From positions 682,001 to 746,000 of the forward strand of contig CAWGTU010000001.1 of the NCBI GenBank assembly GCA_963825635.1: a stretch of DNA of 64,000 bases, given 5' to 3'. This DNA is from JAOUEA01 sp963825635. GTDB taxonomy: Bacteria; Actinomycetota; UBA4738; HRBIN12. Shown in pieces: positions 41,004-50,353 of this stretch. The translations under genes and the position numbers were made by a program. Each line of letters begins with the position of its first letter. The stretch's first letter is position 1. Below the pieces are notes generated by a model. That model had not been told where the DNA came from. It did not search any database and saw nothing but the letters and a program-made list of their open reading frames with translations.

Positions 41004-42257
41004 TCACGCGTTGGTGAAGCGAGCGATCATGTACTGGGGCGAACCCGACACGTCGGTGAACTGTCCGCCCACCCACACCTGGTCTCCGGTCGAGAAGATG
41101 TCCCACGGGCCGTAGAACTTGCCCGAGAACTCCGGTGTCCATCCGTCGATCGGCGCCGTGCTACCCGACTGGCGGATGCAGCCGTTCACGTCCGAGACCG
41201 CGAATCGAACGCGCTTGTCGTTCACGTTGTTGCTGACGCCGGGGCACTCTACGGTGACGTTGGCGAAGTGGCCGCCGAAGTACACGCGAGTGCCATCGAC
41301 CGACAGATCCACCGTCTGCACGTTCCCGCCGGTCTTCAGGTCGAAGAGGATGTTGCCTGAGTCGTCGGAGAGATCGAATCCATAGAGAGCGTTCGATCCG
41401 CCGTAGCCCACGAAGAGACGATCGCAGCTCGCGTCGAGGTCGAACGCGTTCACCCCGTTCGGGATCGCAGCGTTGTCGGGCGTCCACGGGTCCAGGGCAC
41501 CGGTCGTCGCATCGAACATCGCCAACGTAGCTCGCGCGACGTTGGTGCCGGTCGTGCCGGCTGCCTTCCTGAACGAGCCGCCAGCGATGATCGACGAACC
41601 GTCGCACGTCGAGGTCAGCGTGCGGGCGAGACCGGCCGTGCGTGGTTTCCACTGCGTGTTGAGAGAACCGTCGAGATCGAACGCCGCGAGGTGCTTCCGA
41701 GGCTGCCCGTCGACGGTGGTGAAGTAGCCGGCCACGTACACGCGGTTGCCGAGCGCATGGATCCCGCGGATGCGGTCGCTGATATCGACGCCGATCTCGT
41801 GATCGACCGCAGGGTCGAGCTCGCCGGTGGCAAGATCGTAGGCGGCGAGGTTGAGGCGTGGCTCGCCGTCGGCTTCGGAGAACTTCCCGGCCACCCACAG
41901 CTTCCCCCCGGCGACGGCCAGGCCGTAGACGAACGCTGCCTCGCCCGGCGCGCCGACCCGTGGCTTGAAGGTCTTGATCGCCGCACCGCTGGTCGCATCG
42001 AGGGCGGCGAGATTCAGCACCTTGACGACGCTCCCCGCCCCGCAGCTCTGCCCCGGCGGGCACTGGCGCACCGACTGGAACTTGCCGCCGATGTAGACGG
42101 TATCGGCGCTCTGCGCGATCGCGTACACCTGCCCGTTCGTCATCCACGTGTCGTCGGGGGAGTCGCTGAATGCGGCGTTCGCCGTCGGGGCCACAGCGAG
42201 CAGCATCGATGCGGAGAGCGCCAGGGTCAGGATCATCGTCGTCGTGCGTCGGATCAT
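41004..42257 (-). CDS. Secreted beta-propeller (delta-60-like repeat) protein
   Basis: A 417-residue exported protein. The signal peptide (MIRRTTTMILTLALSASMLL, cleavage near ANAAFS) is followed by repeats of the type VYIGGKFxxV...LAALDATSG, for example LWVAGKFSEADGEPRLNLAA, VYVAGYFTTVDGQPRKHLAA and VYFGGHFANVTVEC. These roughly 50-residue units form a propeller. It is a paralogue of the protein at 52334-53701. Function is unknown; such proteins sit on or outside the cell surface. The RBS (GAGGAG) is 10 nt upstream, and a G-rich tandem repeat lies in the leader. Confidence 0.75.
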   Translation of the reverse strand: MIRRTTTMILTLALSASMLLAVAPTANAAFSDSPDDTWMTNGQVYAIAQSADTVYIGGKFQSVRQCPPGQSCGAGSVVKVLNLAALDATSGAAIKTFKPRVGAPGEAAFVYGLAVAGGKLWVAGKFSEADGEPRLNLAAYDLATGELDPAVDHEIGVDISDRIRGIHALGNRVYVAGYFTTVDGQPRKHLAAFDLDGSLNTQWKPRTAGLARTLTSTCDGSSIIAGGSFRKAAGTTGTNVARATLAMFDATTGALDPWTPDNAAIPNGVNAFDLDASCDRLFVGYGGSNALYGFDLSDDSGNILFDLKTGGNVQTVDLSVDGTRVYFGGHFANVTVECPGVSNNVNDKRVRFAVSDVNGCIRQSGSTAPIDGWTPEFSGKFYGPWDIFSTGDQVWVGGQFTDVSGSPQYMIARFTNA

Positions 42258-42280
42258 CGGCGTGCAGCTCCTCGTGAAGG

Positions 42281-42332
42281 ATGGGGGCTGGGGGCTGGGG
42301 GATGGGGGATGGGGGATGGGGGAGGGGGGATG
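42281..42332 (+). repeat. G-tract tandem repeat, G-quadruplex potential
   Basis: At least seven runs of five or more G separated by CT, AT or A occupy 42281-42332 on the plus strand (units GGGGGCT and GGGGGAT). It lies 24 bp upstream of the propeller start, so G-quadruplex formation would be on the template strand of that gene. Repeat number is probably unstable. Confidence 0.8.
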
Positions 42333-42431
42333 GACCGAGCTTACCTGCGCTCGGGGGATGGCCACTATCCGCCGAAGGGCCAGTGTCGTGCGGCAGAGGT
42401 CGTACCCGTCGCCAGAACCTCTGCCGACGGC

Positions 42432-43103
42432 TCAGTCGACGTCGTCGCCCTCCGGCATGCCGACGAGTCGTATCTCGCCGCCCTCGAACTCGACCTTCGT
42501 CAGCGACCCCCGCCCCACCGGGATGCGCCACTGCTCCCCGGGCAGGTCGAGGATCGTGGCGGCGACTAGCCGGATCATCACGGCGTGCGTGACGGCGGCG
42601 ATGCGCTCACCCGCGTGGCGTTCTCCGATCAACGAGAGGGCGTCGACCATGCGCCGCTGGGCGTCGGTGAGGCGCTCCCCGTTCGGGCAGATCGCCTGGT
42701 GCGGCGACTCCTTGTACCGGAGGAAGGCTTCGGGGTCGAACATGGCGGCTTCCTCCGACGTCATGCCCTCCCACTCGCCGTAGTCGAGGTTGACGAGACC
42801 GTGCAGGATGCGCACGTCGGGGATCCGACACTCGTCGGCGATCACCTGAGCCGTGTTGATCGTGCGGCGCAGCGGACCCGCGTACACCGCGGCGATCCCC
42901 ATCGGCGACAGCGCCCGTGCCGCCTCGACCGCGTCCGCCCACCCCTGTGCGTCGAGCGGAACGTCGCGACGACCGCGGTAGCGGTTCTGCACGTTCATCG
43001 TTGTCGTGCCGTGACGGATCAAGAACAGCTCGCAGACGCCGGCCTGTGCCGGTTCGGGGGATGCCTCGTGGGGCACCGGCATCGTTTCGGGGGTCGTTGC
43101 CAT
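42432..43103 (-). CDS. Histidine phosphatase family protein (phosphoglycerate mutase-like)
   Basis: A 223-residue branch-1 histidine phosphatase. FLIRHGTTTMNVQNRYRG contains the RHG catalytic His, YAGPLRRTINTAQVIA the second Arg, LNYGEWEG-like LDYGEWEGMT the acid region, and AVTHAVMIR the second His. Members dephosphorylate sugar phosphates, phosphoserine, or cobalamin precursors; substrate is not readable. The ATG at 43103 has GGAGG 8 nt upstream. An N-terminal extension of about 25 residues is Pro/Glu-rich. Confidence 0.88.
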   Translation of the reverse strand: MATTPETMPVPHEASPEPAQAGVCELFLIRHGTTTMNVQNRYRGRRDVPLDAQGWADAVEAARALSPMGIAAVYAGPLRRTINTAQVIADECRIPDVRILHGLVNLDYGEWEGMTSEEAAMFDPEAFLRYKESPHQAICPNGERLTDAQRRMVDALSLIGERHAGERIAAVTHAVMIRLVAATILDLPGEQWRIPVGRGSLTKVEFEGGEIRLVGMPEGDDVD

Positions 43104-43415
43104 CCGGTGAACCTCCAACGGCGAGAGCGAACCGCGTCCGACAGTTGTGTCGGAACGGGGGGACGGTCCGCCTCTGGGGAACGGTACGACGGCCGTGGAA
43201 CCTCGGTCAACAGGGAGGAAGCCGGTTCAGCCCTTCGGGAGATCACGTTCTGGACGATGTGCTTAGTGCGTCCGGCATGTTGCGTCTCTGAGGAAATAGG
43301 CCGAACCATAGGGGCGCAGGCGGAAGGCCTCCGGTATCATCGCCGGGGTTCCCGAACGGAACGACGCCCGGCCGACGCTTCGGTCAGGAAGTGACCGACG
43401 AGCAGGAGCACAAGG
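43104..43415. other. 312-bp divergent control region with no gene
   Basis: No credible gene here. TCCGACA (43137-43143) and TGTCGGA (43148-43154) form a 7-bp stem with a GTTG loop near the phosphatase start. TATCAT (43335-43340) is a likely -10 for the BY-kinase gene to the right, leaving a leader of about 70 nt. I looked for a riboswitch fold and could not identify one. Confidence 0.5.
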
Positions 43416-45209
43416 TTGTCCGAGACCACCAGGATCCTCGACCTCCGCGACTACTGGCAGATGGTCCGGACCCGCGCGTGGACCGTGATCGCGATGGCCA
43501 CGATCGTCGCCGCGATCGCCGGTGCCTACGTGGCGTTGCGCCCGCCGATGTACTTCGCCCAGGCCAAGGTCATCGTGGATCCGCTCGTCAACCCCGCGAT
43601 CTCCGGCACGTCCGGCAACCCGACCGCCTTCCAGCCCGACATGCTCCTCGAGGCGGAGGTCGTTCGGTCGAACGAGATCGCGACCGCGGTGAAGGAAGAC
43701 CTCGGGCTCGCGACGTCCGCCGAGCAACTGGCCAAGCAGGTCACGGTCGAACCCAGCCGCGACACGTCGTCGATGCAGATCGGCTACCTCGCCAGTCAGA
43801 AGGAGACCGCAGCCGCCATCGCGAACTCGTTCGCCGAGCAGTACCTCGCCAATCGCAAGGAGAAGATCGACTCGCTCGTGCAAGGGTCGATCGATCCGCT
43901 GAACAACCAGGTTGACGAACTCACCAGTGAAGCCGGAAGCCTCCAAGCCGACATCGAGTCGAGCACCGATCCCACCGAGATCGGCGACAAGAAGGCCGCG
44001 CTCGTGGGCATCGAGGCCCAGATCGCCGGGCTCAACGAACGCATCGCGGAGATCAGTGGCATCGCGAGCACCAGCACCGGCGGGTCCATCGTCCAGTTCG
44101 CGACGCCGCCCCAAGAGCCCTCGGGTCCCAGCCTCGTGCTGGCGTCGATCCTCGGCCTCGTGGTCGGCGCGCTCATCGGCGCCGCCCTGGCGATCGTGCT
44201 CGGCCTGCGGGCGAACCGGGTCGGCGGGCGTGACGAGCTCGCGGAGTACATCGGCGCGCCGGTGATGGGCGTGATCCCGGCCGTGGAGGAGTGGTCGAGT
44301 CGCGAGAAGGCAGAGCTCGTCGCCCGCGACCATCCCGGCAGCCCCGCCGCCGAGGCATACCGCACGCTGGCCACGAACATCAGGTTCCTCCGATCGCAGC
44401 GCGCCGTGGGCGTCGTGGTGGTCACGAGCGCCCTGCCGGGTGAAGGTAAGAGCGCCACCACCGCGAACCTCGCCGTCGTGCTCGCCGAGACTGGCGTGCG
44501 GACGTTGCTGGTCGATGCCGACCTCCGCCGCCCCCGGGCGGAACGCTTCCTCGGCGTGCCGAACGGACCCGGGCTGCGCGAGACGCTCGAGGGAGAGGCG
44601 ACGCTCGACGACGTGGTCCTGAGGACGGACGTGCCGAACCTCTCAATCATCCGCAGCGGCGCCATGCCGCAGGATCCCGTTGCCTTGTTGGCGGGCATGA
44701 ACGCCAACGCGGTCTTCCACGACATGCGACGCCTCGGCGACATCGTGATCTGCGATGCCCCTCCGACCCTGCCGGTGGCCGATGCGTCGATCCTCGCGGA
44801 AGCGGCCGACATCGTGCTGTTCGTGCACGACCCGGCGATCTCCAGCAGGACCGCTCTCGAGGACGCTGTGCGACAGCTGCGCACGGCCGGGGCCGAGATC
44901 GCGGGCGGGGTCTACAACAACATCACGACGCTCCAGCGGAGCTCCCTCGGCTACGCCAGCTACGACCAGTACTACGGACCCGACGATCGTGCCCGCGGCC
45001 AGAAGAAGCGTGGCGCGACCCCATCGAAGGAGCCGAAGAGGGTCGTCGCGCAGGTTGACCCGAATGAGGCGAAGTCAGACCCGCAGAAGGTCGACGCGAA
45101 CATCGACACGAAGGTCGAGCCGGTCGGCGATGCATCCGTTGAGAGCCGCTCGAACAACGGCAGGGGGGCTGCTCCTGCCGGGGTTCCCAGCAAGAGCGGC
45201 GAGCGATAG
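43416..45209 (+). CDS. Polysaccharide chain-length determinant / BY-kinase fusion
   Basis: A 597-residue fusion. An N-terminal Wzz domain is bounded by two membrane helices (TVIAMATIVAAIAGAYVAL, and LVLASILGLVVGALIGAALA near residue 235), then a cytoplasmic tyrosine kinase with Walker A SALPGEGKSATTANLA (near 340), Walker A' LLVDADLRRPR (near 365), Walker B IVICDAPPT (near 443) and a Tyr cluster YASYDQYYG (near 515). BY-kinases set polymer length and export through cycles of autophosphorylation. A charged tail rich in Lys, Asp and Glu follows the Tyr cluster. The start is TTG with AGGAG 8 nt upstream. It opens the exopolysaccharide locus. Confidence 0.93.
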   Translation: MSETTRILDLRDYWQMVRTRAWTVIAMATIVAAIAGAYVALRPPMYFAQAKVIVDPLVNPAISGTSGNPTAFQPDMLLEAEVVRSNEIATAVKEDLGLATSAEQLAKQVTVEPSRDTSSMQIGYLASQKETAAAIANSFAEQYLANRKEKIDSLVQGSIDPLNNQVDELTSEAGSLQADIESSTDPTEIGDKKAALVGIEAQIAGLNERIAEISGIASTSTGGSIVQFATPPQEPSGPSLVLASILGLVVGALIGAALAIVLGLRANRVGGRDELAEYIGAPVMGVIPAVEEWSSREKAELVARDHPGSPAAEAYRTLATNIRFLRSQRAVGVVVVTSALPGEGKSATTANLAVVLAETGVRTLLVDADLRRPRAERFLGVPNGPGLRETLEGEATLDDVVLRTDVPNLSIIRSGAMPQDPVALLAGMNANAVFHDMRRLGDIVICDAPPTLPVADASILAEAADIVLFVHDPAISSRTALEDAVRQLRTAGAEIAGGVYNNITTLQRSSLGYASYDQYYGPDDRARGQKKRGATPSKEPKRVVAQVDPNEAKSDPQKVDANIDTKVEPVGDASVESRSNNGRGAAPAGVPSKSGER

Positions 45210-45252
45210 CCTGCGATACCGCGACACGCCTCCCCCCGGCGAAAGGCTCCGA

Positions 45253-47043
45253 ATGAGATCCCGGCTTCCCTCGATCACATCGATGGTTGCGACCCTGGCG
45301 CTCACGATGTCGATCGTCGCGTGGCCGGGGAGTCCGGCGGTCGCGCTCGCCTCGTTCTCCGACGGCTTCGAGTCCGGCTCCCTGAGCGCCTGGACGCAGT
45401 CGGCGGGCATGAGCGTGCAGACGACCGATGTCCACTCGGGATCCTTCGCCACGCGCTCGACGACCTCGATCGCGTGGGCCTCGAAGACTCTGCCGGACAC
45501 GACCGACGCGGTCGAGGTCTCGATGTGGTTCCGGTTCGCGTCCCGGCAGAGTCCCGTATGGCTCGCCCGAGCGCGCACCGGGTCGAACGTGAACCTCGTC
45601 AAGTTCCTGGTCAACAACGCGGGCAGGCTCGCGTACCGCAACGACGTCGCGGGGCTCACGCGCACATCCACCGTCACGGTGTCGACGGGTGTGTGGCATC
45701 GGCTCGTCGCGACGGTCGAGGTCGCCGGGGCGAACGGCCACGTGTCGGTCTCGCTCGACGGGTCGCCGGTGGCAGGGCTCGACCGGGTCGAGTCGATGGG
45801 GACGACCCCGATCGGCAAGCTCGAGGTCGGCAACCGGCCCACCGGCAAGACGTACGACCTGCGGATCGACGATGTCGTGGCGACCGATCTCGCGACCGCC
45901 GGGGACCTGCAGCCGCCGACGGGTCTCACCGTCGAGAGCGCCGGCGCGTCGGGTGTCGACCTGTCCTGGACGCCCCCCGCCTCGGGGCCGGCGCCGAGCG
46001 GCTACCTGATCTACCGGGACAACGCGCTCGTGGGCACGGTGCCGGCCCCATCGACCTCGTTCACCGACGCCGCGGCGACCGGCGTCACCCGGTACCTCTA
46101 CCGGGTGACGAGCCTCGACGGGAGCACAGCGTCGCTCCCAACCGCGTTCGTGGTCGCCGAATCGACTGCCTTCGGCTCGAACGACGCCGTCGTATACGCA
46201 TCGGGAGACATCGTCTGCAAGCCCAACAGCGCCGTGACCACGAACACGTGCCGGCACGGCCAGACGGCCGACATCGTCGACGGCGGTGCCGCCGACGCGG
46301 TGATCGCGCTCGGTGACCTGCAGTACGAGATCGGCCGGCCGAGCGAGTACTCGAACGCCTACCACCCGACGTGGGGGAGGGTGAAGTCCATCACGTTGCC
46401 GGTCGTCGGCAACCACGAATACATGTGCAAGACCGTCACCCAGGGGTGTTCATACCCGGCCGACGGGTACTACGGGTACTTCGGCGCCGCGGCAGGCGAT
46501 CCCGACGAGGGATGGTATCGCGAGGAGATCGCCGGGTGGACCGTGCTCTCGCTGAACTCGAACTGCAACGCCGCGACCCCCAACAAGGACTTCACCGACT
46601 GCAACATGGGATCGCCCCAGTACCAGTGGCTGCAGCAGCAGCTCGCGACCGACGGGCAGTGCACGATCGCAGCCTGGCACCATCCACGATTCTCATCCGG
46701 CGACGAGCACGGCTCCACCCCGTACATGCAGGACATGTGGACGTTGCTCGCTAACAACGGCGTCGACCTGCTCCTCGTCGGGCACGAGCACATCTACGAG
46801 CGGTTCGCGCCCGCCAACGCGGCCGGCGCCGCGGCGAACCCGGGCCTGAGGCAGTTCACGGTGGGAACCGGTGGCAGGGACCGCTCAACGGCGACCGCGC
46901 CACACCTCGGGCTCAGCCAGGCCATCTCCGACGACGCGTTCGGCGTGCTCAAGCTCACGCTGCACAACGGCGGGTACGACTACGCTTTCGTGCCGGCGTG
47001 GGGCGATAGCTACGCGGATGCCGGAACCGGTGCCTGCGCCTGA
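45253..47043 (+). CDS. Secreted metallophosphoesterase with LamG-like and fibronectin type III domains
   Basis: A 596-residue exported protein. A signal peptide (TSMVATLALTMSIVAWPG) leads into a LamG/concanavalin-like region (about 34-210), a fibronectin type III domain (PPTGLTVESAGASGVDLSW, about 218-300) and a calcineurin-like phosphoesterase. The metal sites are ASGDIVC, ALGDLQYE, VVGNHEYMC, AAWHHPRFSS and LLVGHEHIYER, all intact. It should hydrolyse phosphoesters outside the cell; the lectin-like module may hold it to a glycan. It follows the BY-kinase gene by 43 bp and has its own GAAAGG RBS. Confidence 0.88.
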   Translation: MRSRLPSITSMVATLALTMSIVAWPGSPAVALASFSDGFESGSLSAWTQSAGMSVQTTDVHSGSFATRSTTSIAWASKTLPDTTDAVEVSMWFRFASRQSPVWLARARTGSNVNLVKFLVNNAGRLAYRNDVAGLTRTSTVTVSTGVWHRLVATVEVAGANGHVSVSLDGSPVAGLDRVESMGTTPIGKLEVGNRPTGKTYDLRIDDVVATDLATAGDLQPPTGLTVESAGASGVDLSWTPPASGPAPSGYLIYRDNALVGTVPAPSTSFTDAAATGVTRYLYRVTSLDGSTASLPTAFVVAESTAFGSNDAVVYASGDIVCKPNSAVTTNTCRHGQTADIVDGGAADAVIALGDLQYEIGRPSEYSNAYHPTWGRVKSITLPVVGNHEYMCKTVTQGCSYPADGYYGYFGAAAGDPDEGWYREEIAGWTVLSLNSNCNAATPNKDFTDCNMGSPQYQWLQQQLATDGQCTIAAWHHPRFSSGDEHGSTPYMQDMWTLLANNGVDLLLVGHEHIYERFAPANAAGAAANPGLRQFTVGTGGRDRSTATAPHLGLSQAISDDAFGVLKLTLHNGGYDYAFVPAWGDSYADAGTGACA

Positions 47044-47056
47044 GGCGGGAGCGGCG

Positions 47057-47992
47057 TCAGTGGCAGTCGATCGTGCCCGAGTCGATGAACGATCCCACCG
47101 AATCGATGCCGCGCCATCGATAGGCAAGGCTTCCCGGACGAAGGTCGAGAACCAGCGCACCGAACTCGGCGTCCTGGGCGGCAGCGAGGTTCGCGGGCCG
47201 CGGCTGCGGACCGAGAGCGTTCAGGCTCTTCCCGCCCGTGCCCACGACGAACTCCGTGATGCCGTCGGAGTTCGCTTCGCCCGAGGCGCTCATGGGCGTC
47301 CACCGTTCGTAGTGATGGGCGTTGCCGTGGAGGGTCACGTCGGCGTCCGCAGCATCGAGCAGCTCCCAGAAGGGTGCCACCCGTTCCTGAGGCCCACGAG
47401 GGAGGCCGTCCTTCTGCCACCACTCCGCCCACAGGAAACGCGGGTCGTGCCAGATCGCGAGCGTGCACCTGTCGGTGCCTTCGGGCGGGTTCGCGAGCAC
47501 GTCGCGCAGCCACTCGTACTGATCAGAACCCTCGCGGCATCCGTCGTCGTCGAAGCAGTCCCTCGAGTTGAGGACCACCACGTGCCAGCCCGCGATCGCA
47601 CTCGTGTCGTACCCCGACTCGGTCGTCCGGCCGCCGAAGTACCTGAGGTACGCGCCGCGATCCACGCCCCAGTCCTCGTCGCCCGGGGTCGGGAGGGTTG
47701 CGTCCAGCAGGGAACCGAACGAGGCGTCGTAGTAGCCGAAATCGACCCGGCCGGAGGGTGTGGGGTACTGGATGTCGCCGAGCGCGAGGAACAGCGCCGG
47801 GTCTTCGTCGATCACCGCGTCTGCCACCGCCGCGTACCTGCAGACCGGTCCCCGCTGCAGCGCGTCGGCTCCGCACGCGATGTCGCCGACAGCGACGACG
47901 CGAGCCGGCTGGTCCGTCGTGGCCCGCGATCCGTCGCTGCAAGCGGCGGTCGCCAGCGCGAGGGTCGTGACCATCGCGACGATCGAGGTCAC
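47057..47992 (-). CDS. Metallophosphoesterase-like lipoprotein with altered metal site
   Basis: A 311-residue protein with a lipobox (LALATAACSDGS), so probably anchored to the outer face of the membrane. The phosphoesterase motifs are VVAVGDIACG, LALGDIQYP, TPGDEDWG, IWHDPRFLW and LHGNAHHYERW. Its paralogue at 45253 has GNHE where this one has GDED, so the Asn and His that bind metal and phosphate are missing, and GHEH is replaced by GNAHH. Activity may be lost or changed. It converges on its paralogue with 13 bp between stops. The GTG start at 47992 lacks a clear RBS. Confidence 0.78.
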   Translation of the reverse strand: MTSIVAMVTTLALATAACSDGSRATTDQPARVVAVGDIACGADALQRGPVCRYAAVADAVIDEDPALFLALGDIQYPTPSGRVDFGYYDASFGSLLDATLPTPGDEDWGVDRGAYLRYFGGRTTESGYDTSAIAGWHVVVLNSRDCFDDDGCREGSDQYEWLRDVLANPPEGTDRCTLAIWHDPRFLWAEWWQKDGLPRGPQERVAPFWELLDAADADVTLHGNAHHYERWTPMSASGEANSDGITEFVVGTGGKSLNALGPQPRPANLAAAQDAEFGALVLDLRPGSLAYRWRGIDSVGSFIDSGTIDCH

Positions 47993-48074
47993 TCGGTGGG
48001 GACGGCAGGTGGACGTGAACGGAGGGACGGCTGCTCCTCGGGGTCGGATGGGCGGAAGCCCCAGGGTACCGGGC

Positions 48075-48080
48075 TAGACT
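48075..48080 (+). promoter_or_regulatory. Putative -10 box TAGACT
   Basis: TAGACT lies about 55 nt before the ATG at 48136, giving the O-antigen-ligase-like gene a short leader with a good RBS (GAGGAGG). Confidence 0.4.
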
Positions 48081-48135
48081 GGTGGGCAATCTCGGTCGCC
48101 CGGCCGGGGTCTCCTGCACGAGGAGGCGCGAGCGC

Positions 48136-49437
48136 ATGAGAACCGCGGATCGCCTTCCGTCGCCGACGGTTGCCGCGGCTGTCACGGCCGAGCCACCCCT
48201 TCGGTCGACGGATACGTTCGTGCTCTGGCGTGCCTACCTGCTGATCATGCTCGCTGCGTCATTCGACGTCTACGACTGGCTCGACCGATCCGTGCAGGGG
48301 GGCGCGACCCGATACCTGATCATCGCGGTGCCGATCGTGGCGGCCGTATGGGTGAGGATGCGCCAACCCGGGTTCCTCGTTCGACGCCCGATGCCATCGG
48401 ACGTCGTGCTGTTCGCGCTGTTCGTGTTCGGGCTCGGGGGATCGTTGATCGGCGTCGCCTTCCTCGGGACCGTGGAGAACGCCCGACCGATCTTCCTGCC
48501 GATGATGGTGGCATTCCTCTTTCTGCTCACGACCGAGGACCCCACCGATCGCGAGGTCTCGAAGACGCTCTCGTGGCTGTCGCTGATCGCGACGGCCTAC
48601 ACGGCGATGAACGCGCTCGTGAACCTCGGGGTGTTGCCGGGACTGCTCGTGTTCAAGCAGTACCGCAACGCGAGCGTCGCCATGGTCGCGCTGGCGGTCG
48701 CCACGGCGGTCGTGCTCGGCAACCGACGACGGCTCGTGGTGGTCCTTGTGCTCTCCGCGGTGATCTTCGTGACCTACCCGTCGGCGACCTCCGTCCTCGT
48801 CGGGGCCTCGATCGTCTTGACCTTCTACCTCACCGGCACCCGGTCGAGCGGCTTGCGCACGATCGTGGTCGCAAGCACGATCGTGACGATGGCTGCGCTG
48901 TCGTTCGTGAACTTCGATCGGGGCGTCGAGGTCGCCGACCGATACTTCGCCGTGGTCGACAAGGCCAACGCGAACAGCGGACGCCTCGACCTGTGGACCG
49001 AGGGGCTCGAACGGTGGCAAGAGGCGCCGATCTTCGGCTCGGGCTTCGCGGGCGAGGTGACCGCGGTGCGCAGCCGCGACGAGAAGACCCTGCCGTTCCA
49101 CAACGACTTCGTGCTCTTCCTTGCGAACGGAGGCATCGTGGGGCTCGGCCTGCTGATCACGTGGATCGTGATGACGGAGCTGTCGATCCTTCGGCGATAC
49201 CGTGGTTTCGTGCGCGCCGGCGAACTCCGCCGAGCTGGGCTCCTCAGGGCGATCCTCGTCTGCCTGAATGCGTTCGTGGTGGCGATGGCGTTCAACCCCG
49301 TGCTGCCGGGTGCCTCGAGATCGGCGACGGTCTTCGGGCTCTACGCGATCGCGATGTCGCTCGGTGAGCCGCCGCCTGGACGGCGACGGGCTGCCGAACA
49401 AGCAGCACTCAGCGAACCCGTGGTGCCATCCGTTTGA
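48136..49437 (+). CDS. O-antigen ligase/polymerase-like membrane protein
   Basis: A 433-residue membrane protein with about 11 hydrophobic segments. The large loop near residue 300 contains LWTEGLERWQEAPIFGSGF and PFHNDFVLFLANGGIVGLGL, the RxxxW...GxGxG...HNxxxxxxxxxG pattern of the Wzy_C/WaaL family. Members polymerise or ligate lipid-linked glycans on the outer face of the membrane. The RBS GAGGAGG is 9 nt upstream of the ATG. Its stop overlaps the converging sulfotransferase gene by 29 bp. Confidence 0.82.
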   Translation: MRTADRLPSPTVAAAVTAEPPLRSTDTFVLWRAYLLIMLAASFDVYDWLDRSVQGGATRYLIIAVPIVAAVWVRMRQPGFLVRRPMPSDVVLFALFVFGLGGSLIGVAFLGTVENARPIFLPMMVAFLFLLTTEDPTDREVSKTLSWLSLIATAYTAMNALVNLGVLPGLLVFKQYRNASVAMVALAVATAVVLGNRRRLVVVLVLSAVIFVTYPSATSVLVGASIVLTFYLTGTRSSGLRTIVVASTIVTMAALSFVNFDRGVEVADRYFAVVDKANANSGRLDLWTEGLERWQEAPIFGSGFAGEVTAVRSRDEKTLPFHNDFVLFLANGGIVGLGLLITWIVMTELSILRRYRGFVRAGELRRAGLLRAILVCLNAFVVAMAFNPVLPGASRSATVFGLYAIAMSLGEPPPGRRRAAEQAALSEPVVPSV

Positions 49438-50353
49438 AGGCCGTGCGCTTGCGGCGCTGCGCAAGCGCCCAGTATCCCCCGTGCACGGCGTCGGAGGCCA
49501 CCGATCGCGGAGACGTCCCGACGTCATCGAGCTCAGCCAGCAAGGCGTCGAGGTTGTAGCCCATCACGGCGAGTCGGTCCGCACCGATCCACCGCAGGTA
49601 CTCGCGACACCAGCGTTTGCGGTATGGGTTCCTCACGGTCGTTCGCCACTTGTCGACGGGCTCCGCGCTGATCGTCGAGTAGCGATGCACGCCGGTAGGG
49701 TCGCCCATCGATCCCTCGAGCTGCACTTCGCCGAACCCGGTGAGCAGTCCAGGGTCGAACGGCAGCTCGAGATGCTCGAAGACGACGGGCCAAGTGGCCC
49801 CGGGGTCCGTCACGAGATCCTCGTAGCGCACCGCGATCGCGTCGGCGCGGTGCTCGCCGTAGGCGTCGACCAAAGGAGCGATGCCGCGCAGGTCACCCTG
49901 CCATCGGTCCACGTTCCACCTGCCCTTCGTCCACGTCTCGACGATCGACGCCACGACCGCGAGTGGGTTGCGCCACAGGAAGATGAACTTCGCCTCGGGG
50001 AACGTGTCGAAGAGATCCTCGACCACGTAGTGGTACCGAGGCGTCTTGTCCAGGAAGTACGTCGCGCCCCCGCCCGCGGCGCGGGAGTACAGGTCGACCG
50101 CGAAGTCATGGATCGCCTCACGGTAGTCGCGCTCCCCGTCCGGCAGCCCGTGCACGAACTCGGCGATCGCGCGCGCGGCGATCGGCTGCGTGTACTCCGC
50201 GGCGATCCCCGTCTCGCGTGTGGCGTACAGATGCGGCAACAGCACCCATGGCTCGGCGGCGGTCGCGATCCGCTCATGACTGGCCAGCACGCGCTGGGCG
50301 AGCGTGGAGCCCGATCGCGGGAGCGAGAGCAGGAAGATCGGCCGGATGCTCAC
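49409..50353 (-). CDS. Sulfotransferase family protein (1 of 5)
   Basis: A 314-residue P-loop sulfotransferase. IFLLSLPRSGSTLAQRVLA binds the 5'-phosphosulfate of PAPS, and KFIFLWRNPLAVVASIVE carries the 3'-phosphate-binding Arg. The gene overlaps the upstream GT4 glycosyltransferase stop by 4 bp (GTGA), so it is probably co-translated and acts on the same glycan. No signal peptide, hence cytoplasmic, before export of the precursor. The acceptor is unknown. Confidence 0.87.
   Translation of the reverse strand: MSIRPIFLLSLPRSGSTLAQRVLASHERIATAAEPWVLLPHLYATRETGIAAEYTQPIAARAIAEFVHGLPDGERDYREAIHDFAVDLYSRAAGGGATYFLDKTPRYHYVVEDLFDTFPEAKFIFLWRNPLAVVASIVETWTKGRWNVDRWQGDLRGIAPLVDAYGEHRADAIAVRYEDLVTDPGATWPVVFEHLELPFDPGLLTGFGEVQLEGSMGDPTGVHRYSTISAEPVDKWRTTVRNPYRKRWCREYLRWIGADRLAVMGYNLDALLAELDDVGTSPRSVASDAVHGGYWALAQRRKRTAFKRMAPRVR

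Noticed and set aside
43104..43415. Riboswitch in the leader before the BY-kinase gene
   Set aside because: Only a short 7-bp stem and a -10 box are visible; no known aptamer pattern could be matched by eye.
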